Shown piece after piece: positions 1 through 9,280 of a stretch of DNA of 64,000 nt. The position numbers and the translations under genes are program-made. Within the stretch, counting starts at the first letter, position 1; each line of letters starts with the position of its first letter. The DNA is from Agrobacterium tumefaciens (GTDB lineage Bacteria > Pseudomonadota > Alphaproteobacteria > Rhizobiales > Rhizobiaceae), in the NCBI RefSeq assembly GCF_013318015.2, contig NZ_CP115841.1, positions 310,001 through 374,000 on the forward strand. Reading direction: 5' to 3'. The notes under the pieces are model-generated. The model did not search any database. It saw only the letters and a list, made by a program, of their open reading frames with translations, and was not told the origin of the DNA.

Positions 1-30
1 AAAGCCGCTGCGCAGTTTCAGCGAAATGCT
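1..30. repeat. Dispersed intergenic palindromic repeat, copy 1 (GCTGCGCAG family)
   Basis: The first 20 bases share the core AAAGCCGCTGCGCAGTTT with a second copy near 25472, and related versions lie at 1529 and 33859. It sits directly after the gshA stop codon. It is probably a rhizobial palindromic intergenic element. Only its edge may be in the window, so its true extent is unknown. Confidence 0.45.
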
Positions 31-1404
31 TTAATACTGATATTCATCGAATACTGGCAGCACCGTTCCACCCCAGCGGCCGTTATAGAGCGCAAGCAGG
101 TCTTCGGCGAGCGTGGTCTTCTTGGCAAGAACCTCGTCCAGCGATGACAGGAACACGGTTTCGTCCTGGCCTTCGCCGTTCAGCCGGTTGCGGTTCTTGA
201 GGCCGGTGCGGGAAATGTCGAGCACCTCGCGGGCGAAACCGAGAAGCGGCTTGCCGGCGATCTCCGCCGCCAGCCCCTTGGCCGGCACGGTATTGCGAAG
301 GGCGATGACCTCATCGAAACTCCAGCCGGCTGTCAGCGCATCGGCTGCGTCAAGCGCTTCCTGATTATAGAGAAGGCCGACCCAGAAAGCGGGCAGGGCA
401 CAGATGCGTCTCCATGGGCCGCCATCGGCACCGCGCATTTCCAGAAAGCGCTTCAGGCGCACATCGGGGAACAGCGTGGAGAGATGGTTCGTCCAGTCAC
501 CCATGGTCGGTTCCCATTCGGCGATTTCACCCTTTAACGCCCCGTTCATGAACTGACGGAAGGTGACATGGGTGCAATCGTGATACTTGCCGTCGCGCAC
601 GATGAAATACATCGGCACATCCAGCGCCCATTCGACATAATCCTTGAAGCCGAAATCGTCATTGAAGGTGAAGGGCAGCACGCCGGAGCGGCGATTGTCG
701 GTATCGCGCCAGATATCGCCGCGCCAGGAAAGCAGGCCGTTCGGCTTGCCTTCGGTAAAGGGCGAGGAAGCAAACAGTGCGGTTGCCAGCGACTGGAGCT
801 TCACGGAAACGCGCATCTTCTGGCGCATATCCGCTTCGGAAGAGAAGTCGAGGTTAACCTGAATGGTGCAGGTACGGTACATCATGTCGAGACCCTTGGT
901 CCCGACCTTCGGCATGTAGCGCGTCATGATCGCGTAGCGCGATTTCGGCATGCGCGGTGTTTCGTCATAGCTCCACAGCGGGCTGCCGCCTATACCGAGA
1001 AAACGGATGCCCATCGGCTCCGCCACTTCGCGCAGGGTCGCCAGATGCTGGTTCGATTCCTTGCAGGTCTGATGCAGGTTCTCGAGCGGGGCACCTGACA
1101 GTTCGAACTGGCCGCCCGGCTCGATCGATATGGCGCCCATGCCGTGCTGTTCGCCAAGTCCGATGATGTTTTCACCATCCATGATCGGCTCCCAGCCGAG
1201 CTTTTCCTGCATGCCCTTCAGCAGAGCGGAAATGCTGGCCTCGCCGAAATAGGGAACCGGCCGGTTGCCCTCGCGGAAAAAGGCGAATTTCTCGTGCTCG
1301 GTGCCAATGCGGAAGTCGGCTTCAGCTCTGCAACCGCCGGCCAGATAATCTGTAAGCTCCGTGACGGAGGAGAGGGGTGTCTGGTCGGTCGTATCGCGTG
1401 CCAT
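31..1404 (-). CDS. gshA: Glutamate-cysteine ligase (glutathione biosynthesis, first step)
   Basis: The 457-residue protein matches the plant/alphaproteobacterial type of gamma-glutamylcysteine synthetase, a cytoplasmic ATP-dependent ligase joining glutamate and cysteine in the first step of glutathione synthesis. Visible landmarks are GTEHEKF (about residues 34-40), the stretch GLGEQHGMG..SIEPGGQFELSG (about 82-104), rich in conserved acidic and Gly residues, and TCTIQVNLDF (about 178-187). The length is normal for this class, which differs from the E. coli enzyme. AAGG lies 6 nt before the ATG. The gene follows rsmE on the same strand after 173 bp that contain a palindromic repeat, so co-transcription is uncertain. 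Nothing in it looks broken. Confidence 0.93.
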   Translation of the reverse strand: MARDTTDQTPLSSVTELTDYLAGGCRAEADFRIGTEHEKFAFFREGNRPVPYFGEASISALLKGMQEKLGWEPIMDGENIIGLGEQHGMGAISIEPGGQFELSGAPLENLHQTCKESNQHLATLREVAEPMGIRFLGIGGSPLWSYDETPRMPKSRYAIMTRYMPKVGTKGLDMMYRTCTIQVNLDFSSEADMRQKMRVSVKLQSLATALFASSPFTEGKPNGLLSWRGDIWRDTDNRRSGVLPFTFNDDFGFKDYVEWALDVPMYFIVRDGKYHDCTHVTFRQFMNGALKGEIAEWEPTMGDWTNHLSTLFPDVRLKRFLEMRGADGGPWRRICALPAFWVGLLYNQEALDAADALTAGWSFDEVIALRNTVPAKGLAAEIAGKPLLGFAREVLDISRTGLKNRNRLNGEGQDETVFLSSLDEVLAKKTTLAEDLLALYNGRWGGTVLPVFDEYQY

Positions 1405-1528
1405 GGCTTACCTTGTTATGACGTCTCTGTTGCGGCGAGGCATATGTGTGGCAGATAGAGCCGGATCATATCCGGAGGCAAATGAATTTCTTTTAAAGAT
1501 GCATGAAGCGCAATGGTTCAGCGCATGT

Positions 1529-1566
1529 CGCGTAAAACTGTGCAGCGGTTTTGCGATAAAGACATG
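1529..1566. repeat. Dispersed intergenic palindromic repeat, copy 2
   Basis: This stretch contains AAAACTGTGCAGCGG followed by TTTTGCGATAAAGACATG. It matches the reverse complement of the elements at 1-30 and 25472-25500 (AAAACTGCGCAGCGGCTTT). A second short hairpin, CCGGAT-cat-ATCCGG, lies just before it at 1461-1475. The element fills the gap between rsmE and gshA. Family membership is by eye only. Confidence 0.45.
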
Positions 1567-1577
1567 TCCCAGATAGG

Positions 1578-2315
1578 TCAATTCCAGTCGCCAATCGATG
1601 CCTGAATGACCGCAAGGGCTGCGACCGCAGCCGTATCGGCCCTGAGGATACGCGGCCCGAGCGGGATGGGGGTGACGAAGGTAAGGCTGCGCAGCAGCTC
1701 TCTTTCCTCTTCGGAAAACCCGCCTTCCGGGCCGACCAGAAGAGCGATTTTGCGTTCCTTGATGGATTGCAGGACAGGCAGCGGATTTTGGCCCGCGTCG
1801 CCCTCGTCGCAATAGATGATCCGTCGATCCTGGGACCAGGTCTCGAGCATGTCTTTCAGTTTCACCGGCTCGGCCACGTCAGGCAACGACAGGATGCCGC
1901 ATTGCTCGGCGGCCTCGATGGCATTGGCGCGCAGTTTTTCGGTATTGTGGATCTTGCCCTGCACATGCTGGGTCATCACCGGCTGCAAAAGACCGGCCCC
2001 CATCTCGACCGCCTTCTGCACCAGATAATCCATGCGTCCGACTTTCAGCGGCGCAAACAGGTAGTGCAGATCCGATGCCTGCGGCTGGGGCCGTGTCTGT
2101 TCCAGAGGGATGAGGGTGATCTTCTTACGGCTCGGAAAGGAGAGCCTCGCCTTCCATTCCCCGTCGCGACCGTTGAACAGCAGGATTTCCGCGCCATCGG
2201 TCATGCGCAGTACATTGGCGAGATAATTGAACTGTTCGGTTGTCGCTTCCTGCGCCACGCCCGCAGCAAGCGGGGTTTCGACGAACAGGCGTTGCATCCG
2301 GAAATTTGCGCGCAT
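1578..2315 (-). CDS. rsmE: 16S rRNA (uracil(1498)-N3)-methyltransferase
   Basis: This is a SPOUT-class RNA methyltransferase that methylates U1498 of 16S rRNA in assembled 30S subunits. Near the C-terminus are the two signature stretches of the family's trefoil knot, [10 protein letters not shown] and [11 protein letters not shown], which bind S-adenosylmethionine. The N-terminus (RLFVETPLA) starts the PUA-like domain. The open frame continues upstream to 2561, but that part overlaps pit and does not look like RsmE. I therefore start at the ATG at 2315, giving 245 residues, normal for the family. A second ATG six codons on (MQRLF) is possible. Only about 20 bp separate it from pit, so the two are probably co-transcribed. 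Confidence 0.92.
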   Translation of the reverse strand: MRANFRMQRLFVETPLAAGVAQEATTEQFNYLANVLRMTDGAEILLFNGRDGEWKARLSFPSRKKITLIPLEQTRPQPQASDLHYLFAPLKVGRMDYLVQKAVEMGAGLLQPVMTQHVQGKIHNTEKLRANAIEAAEQCGILSLPDVAEPVKLKDMLETWSQDRRIIYCDEGDAGQNPLPVLQSIKERKIALLVGPEGGFSEEERELLRSLTFVTPIPLGPRILRADTAAVAALAVIQASIGDWN

Positions 2316-2335
2316 GGGACTTTTCTGTTTCAGCG

Positions 2336-3841
2336 TCAGAGAAAGAGGAAGGACATAAGCCAATATAACAGTGCTGCAAGCGTAGCACTTGCGGGAACGG
2401 TCACCAGCCAGGCGGCGATGATGGTCATGAAGTGGGATCGCCGGACGAGATAACGGCGGCGTATCTCGGAAGGATTGTCCAGATATCGATCGGCCCGGCG
2501 GATTTGACTGGTGCCGGCCTGGACGAGTTCCTGCCGCCGTCGAGACGCCTGCGTGTACCATTCGCGGAAGAAGCCGACGCCGAACACGGCGCCGATCGCC
2601 GTATGGGTGGTGCTGACCGGCAGGCCGAAGCGTGATGCGACGAGAACCGTCAGAGCCGTGGCCACGGAAACGCAGAAAGCGCGCATCGGGTTGAGCTTGG
2701 TGATCTGTTCACCGACAAGGCGGATGAGGCGCGGGCCATAGAGAAGAATACCGCAGGAAAGCCCGAATGCGCCGACCAGCATCACCCAGAGCGGCGCGCG
2801 GGCGGACGTCTCCACCGCCTCGTCGTGCAGTGCCCGCACGATTGCCACCACCGGGCCGATGGCGTTCGAAACGTCATTTGCCCCATGCGCGAAGGACATG
2901 AGGCCAGCCGCAAGAACGAGCGGCCACTGAAACAGCGTTCGAAGCGACTGGTTGCGGTTTTCCAATCCCACCGATTGTTTGCGGATGATCGGCACACACA
3001 GCCGCCAGGCGACGAGGCCGGTCAAAAGCCCGATGCCGCTTGCATGGCCAAGCGAGACATGCACGATCTGCCTCAGCCCCACCCAGATGAGATAAGCGGT
3101 GAAGACCCCGGTCATGATGCCGATCAGAACAGGAACCCAACGCTTCGCGGCGTCAATCTTGTCCTCCCGGTAGATGATGAATTCCTTGATGAAGGCAAGG
3201 AGGGCGATGGCGATGGCCGCGCTTATAAAGGGCGCTAGAACCCAGGCAAAGGCGATGCTGCCAAGCGACAGCCAGTCGACTGCCCGGATGCCATAGGCCG
3301 CCATTCCAGCCCCCGCAACGCCGCCAACCACCGTGTGGGTGGTGGAAATCGGCGCTTTCGTCCAGGTCGAGATATTGACGAGAAGACCGGCGGCGAGAAG
3401 GGCCGACAACATAGCCCAGGAAAACACGGTGCGGTCGGGAATGGTCTGGATGTTGATGATGCCGCTGGAAATGGTCTCGACGACGTTGCCGCCGGTGATC
3501 AAGGCACCCGCGATTTCGCAGATGGCGGCGATGATGAGTGCCGCTGCAAGCGGCATCGCCTTGGCGCCGACCGCCGGGCCGACATTGTTTGTTACATCGT
3601 TTGCGCCGATGTTGATTGCCATATAGGCGCCGATGGCAACGGCTGCGATGATGATGACGGCGCCCGCCGTGCCCGTGACGAAGGCGCCCGCAAATATCGC
3701 CGCCAGAACAACGAACATCACCCCCGCACCAAGGCCGGCAAGCTGCTGCGTGACGTGCAGCGTCGCCTCTTCGACACGGGTGATCTTCTCGAGATCCTTG
3801 TCGAGCGTCGGCTTCATGTTCGGTGGCGGCTTTATTGCCAT
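2336..3841 (-). CDS. pit: Inorganic phosphate transporter, PiT family
   Basis: This is an integral inner-membrane phosphate permease of the PiT (PHO4) family, normally a low-affinity, proton-coupled transporter. The inverted duplication typical of the family is visible. GANDV occurs near residues 79-83 and again near 320-324, and PISTTHT (164-170) is echoed by PVSTTHT near the C-terminus. Many hydrophobic helices fill the rest. An N-terminal arm of about 35 polar residues precedes the first helix. At 501 residues it is in the usual range for the long bacterial form. It is the first gene of the pit-rsmE pair. No pho-box was identified upstream (3842-4002). Confidence 0.92.
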   Translation of the reverse strand: MAIKPPPNMKPTLDKDLEKITRVEEATLHVTQQLAGLGAGVMFVVLAAIFAGAFVTGTAGAVIIIAAVAIGAYMAINIGANDVTNNVGPAVGAKAMPLAAALIIAAICEIAGALITGGNVVETISSGIINIQTIPDRTVFSWAMLSALLAAGLLVNISTWTKAPISTTHTVVGGVAGAGMAAYGIRAVDWLSLGSIAFAWVLAPFISAAIAIALLAFIKEFIIYREDKIDAAKRWVPVLIGIMTGVFTAYLIWVGLRQIVHVSLGHASGIGLLTGLVAWRLCVPIIRKQSVGLENRNQSLRTLFQWPLVLAAGLMSFAHGANDVSNAIGPVVAIVRALHDEAVETSARAPLWVMLVGAFGLSCGILLYGPRLIRLVGEQITKLNPMRAFCVSVATALTVLVASRFGLPVSTTHTAIGAVFGVGFFREWYTQASRRRQELVQAGTSQIRRADRYLDNPSEIRRRYLVRRSHFMTIIAAWLVTVPASATLAALLYWLMSFLFL

Positions 3842-4002
3842 TCAGACCTCGTTCGCCAGCATTCCCATTCGTCCGGCAATGTCGCGGGCTGAAGGCAATT
3901 TACAGAAAGACTGTTACATCTCGCACATCTTTCCAAAATGAAAGACAGTAAAAGCCATGTTGGAAAAACAAACTGCAGATTGCCACTATTCGGGCGTGGA
4001 CG

Positions 4003-4482
4003 CTATTTCGAAAGCGCCATCCGCTTGTCGAAAGTGAGCATGAGCGCTTTCAGTTCCGGCTCGTTGACCCGTTTGGCGGCCTCTTCGGGAGTAACCCATT
4101 CAAGCCGTCTGGAATCCTTCTCGGGAAAGCTGTCCTGCAGCTCCGCCACTTCGAGCAGATGTACCTGAACCTTGCACAGCACATTGATGCCGCTGTTCAG
4201 CTTTTTCTCATACTCATAAAAGCCGAAGGGGGCCTTATCCACCCTGCCTTTGACACCGGCTTCCTCGTAGGCTTCCTGTTCGGCAACTGCATGCGCCTTC
4301 TTGTTGGCCATGGGCCAGCCTTTGGGAATGACCCAGCGCCCCGTATCCCTGCTTGTCAGCAACAGGACTTCCGGCTCATGATGTTTTTTGGACGATCGAT
4401 AGCACAGCGCTGCGTATTGCTGTCGCGGCGGTCTGCGCAACATCAAGCCTACATCTGTCGCCAATCGATTCAAAATCTTCAA
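4003..4482 (-). CDS. NUDIX hydrolase
   Basis: This is a small cytoplasmic NUDIX hydrolase of 159 residues, expected to hydrolyse a nucleoside diphosphate linked to another moiety. The NUDIX box is recognisable as GWPMANKK..AVAEQEAYEEAGV (about residues 55-77). The catalytic EE and GV are present. The usual first Glu is a Lys, and the Arg of the REUXEE core is a Gln. Such departures resemble the diphosphoinositol-polyphosphate-type subgroup common in rhizobia, so the substrate cannot be named. It lies alone, same strand as mfpsB but 235 bp downstream of it. RKHH..VLLLTSRDTGRWVIPKG supports the fold. Confidence 0.85.
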   Translation of the reverse strand: MKILNRLATDVGLMLRRPPRQQYAALCYRSSKKHHEPEVLLLTSRDTGRWVIPKGWPMANKKAHAVAEQEAYEEAGVKGRVDKAPFGFYEYEKKLNSGINVLCKVQVHLLEVAELQDSFPEKDSRRLEWVTPEEAAKRVNEPELKALMLTFDKRMALSK

Positions 4483-4717
4483 TCCGTGTGGATCCTTCTT
4501 CGCCTGTTAGTCGTAACTGCTAATATAGATATCCTTTATGTCCCGCCAATCCCCTCTCACGCATAACCCACGATTGTCTTCATGCCGTTGAAGATCTTAG
4601 GCAGCAGGGGATGTGGCAGGGGTGCGAACGAAGGCTTTGCCCGGTACGTAACCGTCAGCGACCGATCGCGGGAATACTGCATTTTTTCTGTTTTACGCTA
4701 TTCAGAACGCAAAACCG

Positions 4718-5503
4718 CTATGAATTATTGCCGCAACTGCGTTGGCCAGTGTGCAATCCCCAATTCTGGAGACCTTCGATCACACCGTCAGCTTCGGTCG
4801 CGCGCGAGAGGAAAAAACGGCTGTCATTGTTCGCCAGCGAAAGAAGCTCCGGCAAGGCATTGCCAACGATCACACCGCGAATACCATTCAACTCGAACAT
4901 CGCCCGATCATTGCCAGTATCGCCCGCAACCACTGATTCGTCGAGACCAATGTGCAGTTGTCCACATAACCACGCCAATGCCGCACCTTTGTCTGCGGCC
5001 TTGGGTAATATGTCGAGGTCGCGGTTGCTGGAATAGACGATCCGGGCATCGATATCCGCCGCAACGAGCGTGTTTTCGATATCACTGAGCGTCTTCTCAT
5101 CCGCACCATGCAGGAACCAGCTGGATTTGAGGCCATGCTGATAGCGTTCCGCCTGCATGGTCACACCCGGCAGGCCGGCCATGACATCGGCGATCTTTTG
5201 CCGGTCGAAACCCGTACCGAGCGAATGCGTATAGGCGCTTTCAAGCTCGCCCCGCTCTCTTGCGTGCAGCATGGTGCCGACCCCGCCGATAATGTAGTCG
5301 GGCCTCGGCAAGGGAACGTCTTCCAAAAGGGCGAGCTGGTCATCGACCAGCCTGCCGCTATTGAAGACCAGAACCGGGCGAAGATCGTCCGGCAGCGAAT
5401 GCCAGAAATCGCGGAACCGGCGCGTAGCGGCGTTATCGCCGACGACGGTTCCGTCGAGATCGGTGGAAAACAAGCGAAGCGGTTTCAATCGCCGTCGTTC
5501 CAT
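4718..5503 (-). CDS. mfpsB: Mannosylfructose-phosphate phosphatase
   Basis: This is a HAD-superfamily phosphatase of the sucrose-phosphatase subgroup (class IIB cap). Motif I is STDLDGT near the N-terminus and motif IV is VVAGDTGNDRAMF. It overlaps the end of mfpsA, so the two are translationally coupled. In A. tumefaciens this pair makes mannosylfructose (beta-fructofuranosyl alpha-mannopyranoside), an osmolyte-like non-reducing disaccharide. MfpsB removes the phosphate from mannosylfructose-6-phosphate. The start is uncertain. ATG at 5503 is used here. A TTG at 5515 has the better Shine-Dalgarno (GGAAG, 7 nt away) and would add four residues. The identity rests on family plus the partner gene. 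Confidence 0.9.
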   Translation of the reverse strand: MERRRLKPLRLFSTDLDGTVVGDNAATRRFRDFWHSLPDDLRPVLVFNSGRLVDDQLALLEDVPLPRPDYIIGGVGTMLHARERGELESAYTHSLGTGFDRQKIADVMAGLPGVTMQAERYQHGLKSSWFLHGADEKTLSDIENTLVAADIDARIVYSSNRDLDILPKAADKGAALAWLCGQLHIGLDESVVAGDTGNDRAMFELNGIRGVIVGNALPELLSLANNDSRFFLSRATEADGVIEGLQNWGLHTGQRSCGNNS

Positions 5504-6849
5504 GGTTCTGCCCAATCGGATTCTTCCAGAACAGGCATCAGCGGCCTGCCTTCCACCAGCGCCAGCAATTGCTGCGCGATTCCCGTCCAGGTGAAAAGGC
5601 TGCGCGCCTTGTGCGCCCCCATGCGGGAAAGCCGCCCATACAGCCGCTCGTGCTTGAACGGCTTCATCATGGTGATGCCAAGGTCTTCCTTATCGAAAGG
5701 ATCGGCAAACAGCGCGTGGCGGCCGTAGCTGACGGCGCGGAACAGCCCGCCGTGGATGGTTACCACGGTCGGAGTTCCGCTCGCCATCGCCTCGATTGCG
5801 GTCATGCCGAATGGCTCGTAACGGCTCGACAGAACGAAAAGATCGGCTGCCCGGTAGATATCAGGCAAATCCTCGTCCTCGACATAGCCGGAAAACGCCA
5901 CCTTGTCCTCCAGCCCGAGCGATTTGACCCGCTCTTTCAGCTGATTGAGAATGGTGGTTTCCTGCTCGTCCATATTCTCGCCGCCGACGGCCAGATGAAG
6001 GCGGGCTTCCGGCTCGCGCGCCGCAAGAACCGAGAAGCCGTCGATCAAAAGGTCGTAACCCTTGTTGGTGGCAAGGCGTCCAAGCGCCAGCACCACCTTG
6101 CCCTCGAAACCGAAACGCTGCCGGATCATTTGCCGCGTCGCATCAGAGACGGGGAAGAAGCGGTTGTCGTCATAACCCGGCGGGATCATGTGGATGTGCT
6201 TGCGCTTCAGACCGTAATCTTCGATCAGGACGTCGAGTTGCACCGGCGTCGTCGCAATCACCATGTCGCAACTGCGATAGATGATGAGTTCGTGCTGGAT
6301 ACGTTCCTTGAAATTGAACTCAAGTTCGAAGGTATCGGCCTTTTCCGGGTAGTCGGTTTCCATCTGGCGTTTTTTCCAGAGGCCGAGCGAATGCGGCGTG
6401 TGCAGATGCGGGACTTTCAGCGCCTCGGAAAGCCGCTGCCCGGCAACGCCCGCATCCCAGTAGTGGCTGTTGATGAAAGAGTAGTTGAGGTTGTTTTTCT
6501 TGATGAAGCGCAACGCGTTTTCGCACCATTCCATCAGGTGGCGGTGCAGATATTCCTTGGGAATGAAATCGCGCCCGCCGCAGGGAATGCGCACCACACG
6601 GACGCGCTCGTCAACCTCGTCGAATTCCGGCTGGTCTTCGAAGCGGCGGGTATAGAGATCAACGGTGTAACCGAGCTGGCCGAGTTTGCGTGCAAGCTCA
6701 AGCACATAAACCACTTGTCCCCCGGTGTCCGCTGCGCCGAGTGGCGGGTGCGCGGCGACATAGCCATGCGTCGATATGAGAGCTATCCTTGGATAGCGTT
6801 CAGTTTCGCTCGTGGTCGTCATGGGTCCCATCTTGGTAAATTTTTCCAA
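5485..6849 (-). CDS. mfpsA: Mannosylfructose-phosphate synthase (GT4 glycosyltransferase)
   Basis: This retaining GT-B glycosyltransferase resembles sucrose-phosphate synthases. In A. tumefaciens the orthologue transfers mannose from GDP-mannose to fructose 6-phosphate. Landmarks are the N-terminal loop GAADTGGQVVYV, TPHSLG in the acceptor/donor cleft, the central LGRLATNKGYDLL and the GT4 EX7E motif in EPFGMTAIEAMASGTP. The 454-residue frame opens with TTG at 6849. ATGs at 6831 and 6822 are alternative starts that would shorten it by 6 or 9 residues. It is followed by overlapping mfpsB and preceded by a GntR gene on the same strand, only 84 bp away, which may be its regulator. Confidence 0.93.
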   Translation of the reverse strand: MEKFTKMGPMTTTSETERYPRIALISTHGYVAAHPPLGAADTGGQVVYVLELARKLGQLGYTVDLYTRRFEDQPEFDEVDERVRVVRIPCGGRDFIPKEYLHRHLMEWCENALRFIKKNNLNYSFINSHYWDAGVAGQRLSEALKVPHLHTPHSLGLWKKRQMETDYPEKADTFELEFNFKERIQHELIIYRSCDMVIATTPVQLDVLIEDYGLKRKHIHMIPPGYDDNRFFPVSDATRQMIRQRFGFEGKVVLALGRLATNKGYDLLIDGFSVLAAREPEARLHLAVGGENMDEQETTILNQLKERVKSLGLEDKVAFSGYVEDEDLPDIYRAADLFVLSSRYEPFGMTAIEAMASGTPTVVTIHGGLFRAVSYGRHALFADPFDKEDLGITMMKPFKHERLYGRLSRMGAHKARSLFTWTGIAQQLLALVEGRPLMPVLEESDWAEPWNDGD

Positions 6850-6933
6850 TTAACCCCAGAAAAAGACCAAAGAGGACAAAAGGTTCCATAAAATCTGAAG
6901 AAAAGCGATGCCGCATTTCGTCTGAAGCTGTTT

Positions 6934-7707
6934 TCAGGCGTTGCGCTGCTGTTGTCGCAGGCGTGAAATCCGGTCCCATTCCCTTGCCTGATGCGCCTTT
7001 GATGTGGTGTCCACGATGAAATCGATATGGGTTTCCGCCGCAGCCCTTGCCCCTGCCGCATTACTGCCCGCAATGGCCTCGTGGATGGCGATATGCTGTC
7101 TCAACACCTCGTCATGCGCACCTGCGACGCTGAATATGAGATGGCGGTTATAGAAGATGTCGTCGCTCAGGAGCCGGTAGCAGGACCGCAATGTGTGCAT
7201 CAGCACGATATTATGTGCCGCCTCGCCGATGGCGTTGTGAAATTCCACATCGCTTGCAAGTTCTTCTTCGAAGCGGCCAGCCTCATGGGCCTCCCGCATT
7301 TTTTCGACGATAGCCGCAAGGTTGCGCCTGTCCGGTTCCGTCGCCCGCTGTGCCGCAAGTTCGGCGGTCATGCCTTCGATATATCGGCGATATTCCAGAA
7401 AATCCCGCGTTGCGCGGCTGTGGCGTGTGATCAGCGCGCTCAAGGGATCGGAAAAGACCGGACCGACAATATCGGCCACATAAGTCCCACCGCCGTGCCG
7501 GCTGGTGAGAAGGCCGCGCGTTTCGAGTTCCTTCAGCGCTTCCCGCAGGATTGGCCGCGAGACATCGAGCTTCTGCGCCAGTTCACGCTCGCCGGGCAGC
7601 CGGTCGCCATCCCGCAATATGCCGTCGAGGATGAGCTCCTCGAAACGTAAGATCACCTCCTGCGATGTGCGGCTGTGCTCTATTCGGGCGAACAGTGTTT
7701 CGTCCAT
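6934..7707 (-). CDS. GntR-family regulator, FCD (FadR) subfamily
   Basis: A winged-helix DNA-binding domain (RDGDRLPGERELAQKLDVSR..LREALKELE..GLL) is followed by an all-helical FCD effector domain. The metal-ligand pattern of FCD proteins is visible: D and H in DVEFHNAIGE, H in LRQHIAIHEAI and H in AAETHIDFI. Effectors of such proteins are usually organic acids or sugar acids. The frame is open to 7773, but ATG 7707 is preferred because GGAGAA lies about 7 nt upstream, giving 257 residues. The gene is followed on the same strand by mfpsA after 84 bp, so it may control that pair. A palindrome at 7772-7794 is a likely autoregulatory site. Confidence 0.85.
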   Translation of the reverse strand: MDETLFARIEHSRTSQEVILRFEELILDGILRDGDRLPGERELAQKLDVSRPILREALKELETRGLLTSRHGGGTYVADIVGPVFSDPLSALITRHSRATRDFLEYRRYIEGMTAELAAQRATEPDRRNLAAIVEKMREAHEAGRFEEELASDVEFHNAIGEAAHNIVLMHTLRSCYRLLSDDIFYNRHLIFSVAGAHDEVLRQHIAIHEAIAGSNAAGARAAAETHIDFIVDTTSKAHQAREWDRISRLRQQQRNA

Positions 7708-7771
7708 CGCAACATTCTCCGGCGAAGTCCCGCCCCGTATTCGATGGGGCAAATTATCAGCGAAGCATCGC

Positions 7772-7794
7772 ACTGGTCAAATATTCTGTCCAGT
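7772..7794. promoter_or_regulatory. Candidate GntR operator palindrome
   Basis: An imperfect dyad reads ACTGGTCA-N7-TGTCCAGT, with one mismatched pair in each eight-base arm. It lies 65 bp upstream of the GntR start and about 200 bp upstream of the divergent DUF3422 gene. The TGGTC/GNCCA half-sites are of the type FCD-GntR proteins bind. The remainder of the 7708-7996 intergenic region shows nothing else I can name. Confidence 0.5.
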
Positions 7795-7996
7795 TCTGCC
7801 GTAAGCTCTGCGCCATGCCTGCGGCAACACGGCACCTGCCTTTTTAAACTGGCTTTTGTTAAAGCACCCGCACAGGGTGGTGATGACGGTTTTCTCCGTC
7901 AGGTGCATCAAAACAATTACATATGCTTCGATTGCGGTGTCGTCATCGCGATGGATGTTCTAGATAACCGGCGAAACAGGCGGGGACGATATCGCA

Positions 7997-9271
7997 ATGG
8001 CCAAGGGTAGATTTGCTTTCGCAAGCGCGCCGGAAAGATCGCTGGCTCTCGGCGAGGTTCATGCGCGGCCGACCGTGCTTCTCGCGCCGTCGCGCATCAT
8101 CGTCCAGCTTGCCTTCATGATGGATGGCGGTTCTGCCGTGCATCACTCGGTCATTGCGGAAATGTCGCGTAGCCGGGGTGTCGCGCCGCCGGAACGCGAT
8201 GCCCGCCACCATGCCATGCCCTGGGGGCAGGGCACGCTGCGCTGGGAGCGGCATACCGAATTCTCGACATGGTTCTGGGATGGCCCCGCGCCGGAAAAAT
8301 TCGGCGGCGATATTGTCGGCGATCCGTTCGGCGACGGTTTTTCGCCACCCGGCTCCCTGATATCAGGCATACGGCTGGAAATCCGTCCAGAAGGCGCAAC
8401 GGCCCCCAACGCGGAGACCATGTTCGAGCCGACGAGCCTCTGTTACAGCGACGTGCGCGACGGGCAGGCGGCGATCCTCACCGATTTCCGTCAGGATCGC
8501 GACGGGTTGACGCAGATATTGGTGATCGACCGTGGCTTGAGCGATTACAGCCGCGGTGCGCTGGTGCAGCGGCTGCTGGATATCGAGACCTATCGCACGC
8601 TCGCCATGCTCGGACTGCCGATGGCGCAGACGCTGTCGCCGGAAATCCGTCGCATCGAAGATGGCCTGACGGGAATCACCCAGCGCATGAAAAACGGCGC
8701 GCGCGACGAGGCCGATGCGCTGCTGGCGGAGATGACCCGGCTTGCGGCGGAACTGGAAGCCAATGCCGCGCTCAGCCTCTATCGTTTTGGCGCCAGCCGC
8801 GCCTATGACGGCATCGTGCATGAACGTATTCGCGCGCTTGCGGAAACGCCGGTTCAGGGGCACGAGACCATGGGCAGCTTTCTGGAAAGGCGCCTGGCGC
8901 CCGCCATGCGCACCTGCCAGTCGGTCGAGGAGCGGCAGGCCAACCTGTCGCGCAAGCTCTATCGCGCTACGGCACTCGTCAGAAGCTGGATCGACGTGGA
9001 ACTGGAACGGCAGAACACGGTGCTCCTGAACACCATGAACAGGCGCGCCGCCATGCAGCTTCGCCTGCAGCAGACGGTGGAAGGCCTGTCCGTCGCCGCC
9101 ATCTCCTATTATGTCGTCGGATTGATCGGTTATCTCACCAAGGCGATCAGCCACGACGTGCTGCCGGTTGATCCAGCCGTGGTCACCGGCCTTTCCGTTC
9201 CCTTGGCCGTCTTTGGCGTCTGGTGGGTGGTGCGCCGCATTCGCCGCTCCCATGTCGAGGGCGGGCACTGA
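7997..9271 (+). CDS. DUF3422 family membrane-anchored protein
   Basis: This is a conserved proteobacterial protein of unknown function, 424 residues. The N-terminal two thirds is soluble and contains the family-typical SLALGEVHARP near residues 15-25. A helical stretch follows (about 200-330, with coiled-coil-like heptads around ITQRMKNGARDEADALLAEMTRLAAELEAN). Two hydrophobic segments close the protein (SVAAISYYVVGLIGYLTKAI and VVTGLSVPLAVFGVWWVV), so it is probably held in the inner membrane by its C-terminus. It is divergent from the GntR gene and convergent with the LysR gene, with only 9 bp between stop codons. No function should be assigned. Confidence 0.85.
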   Translation: MAKGRFAFASAPERSLALGEVHARPTVLLAPSRIIVQLAFMMDGGSAVHHSVIAEMSRSRGVAPPERDARHHAMPWGQGTLRWERHTEFSTWFWDGPAPEKFGGDIVGDPFGDGFSPPGSLISGIRLEIRPEGATAPNAETMFEPTSLCYSDVRDGQAAILTDFRQDRDGLTQILVIDRGLSDYSRGALVQRLLDIETYRTLAMLGLPMAQTLSPEIRRIEDGLTGITQRMKNGARDEADALLAEMTRLAAELEANAALSLYRFGASRAYDGIVHERIRALAETPVQGHETMGSFLERRLAPAMRTCQSVEERQANLSRKLYRATALVRSWIDVELERQNTVLLNTMNRRAAMQLRLQQTVEGLSVAAISYYVVGLIGYLTKAISHDVLPVDPAVVTGLSVPLAVFGVWWVVRRIRRSHVEGGH

Positions 9272-9280
9272 ATACCGGCG

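Noticed and set aside
5569-6891. 440-codon plus-strand open frame across mfpsA
   Set aside because: Antisense shadow of mfpsA, whose GT4 motifs are intact.
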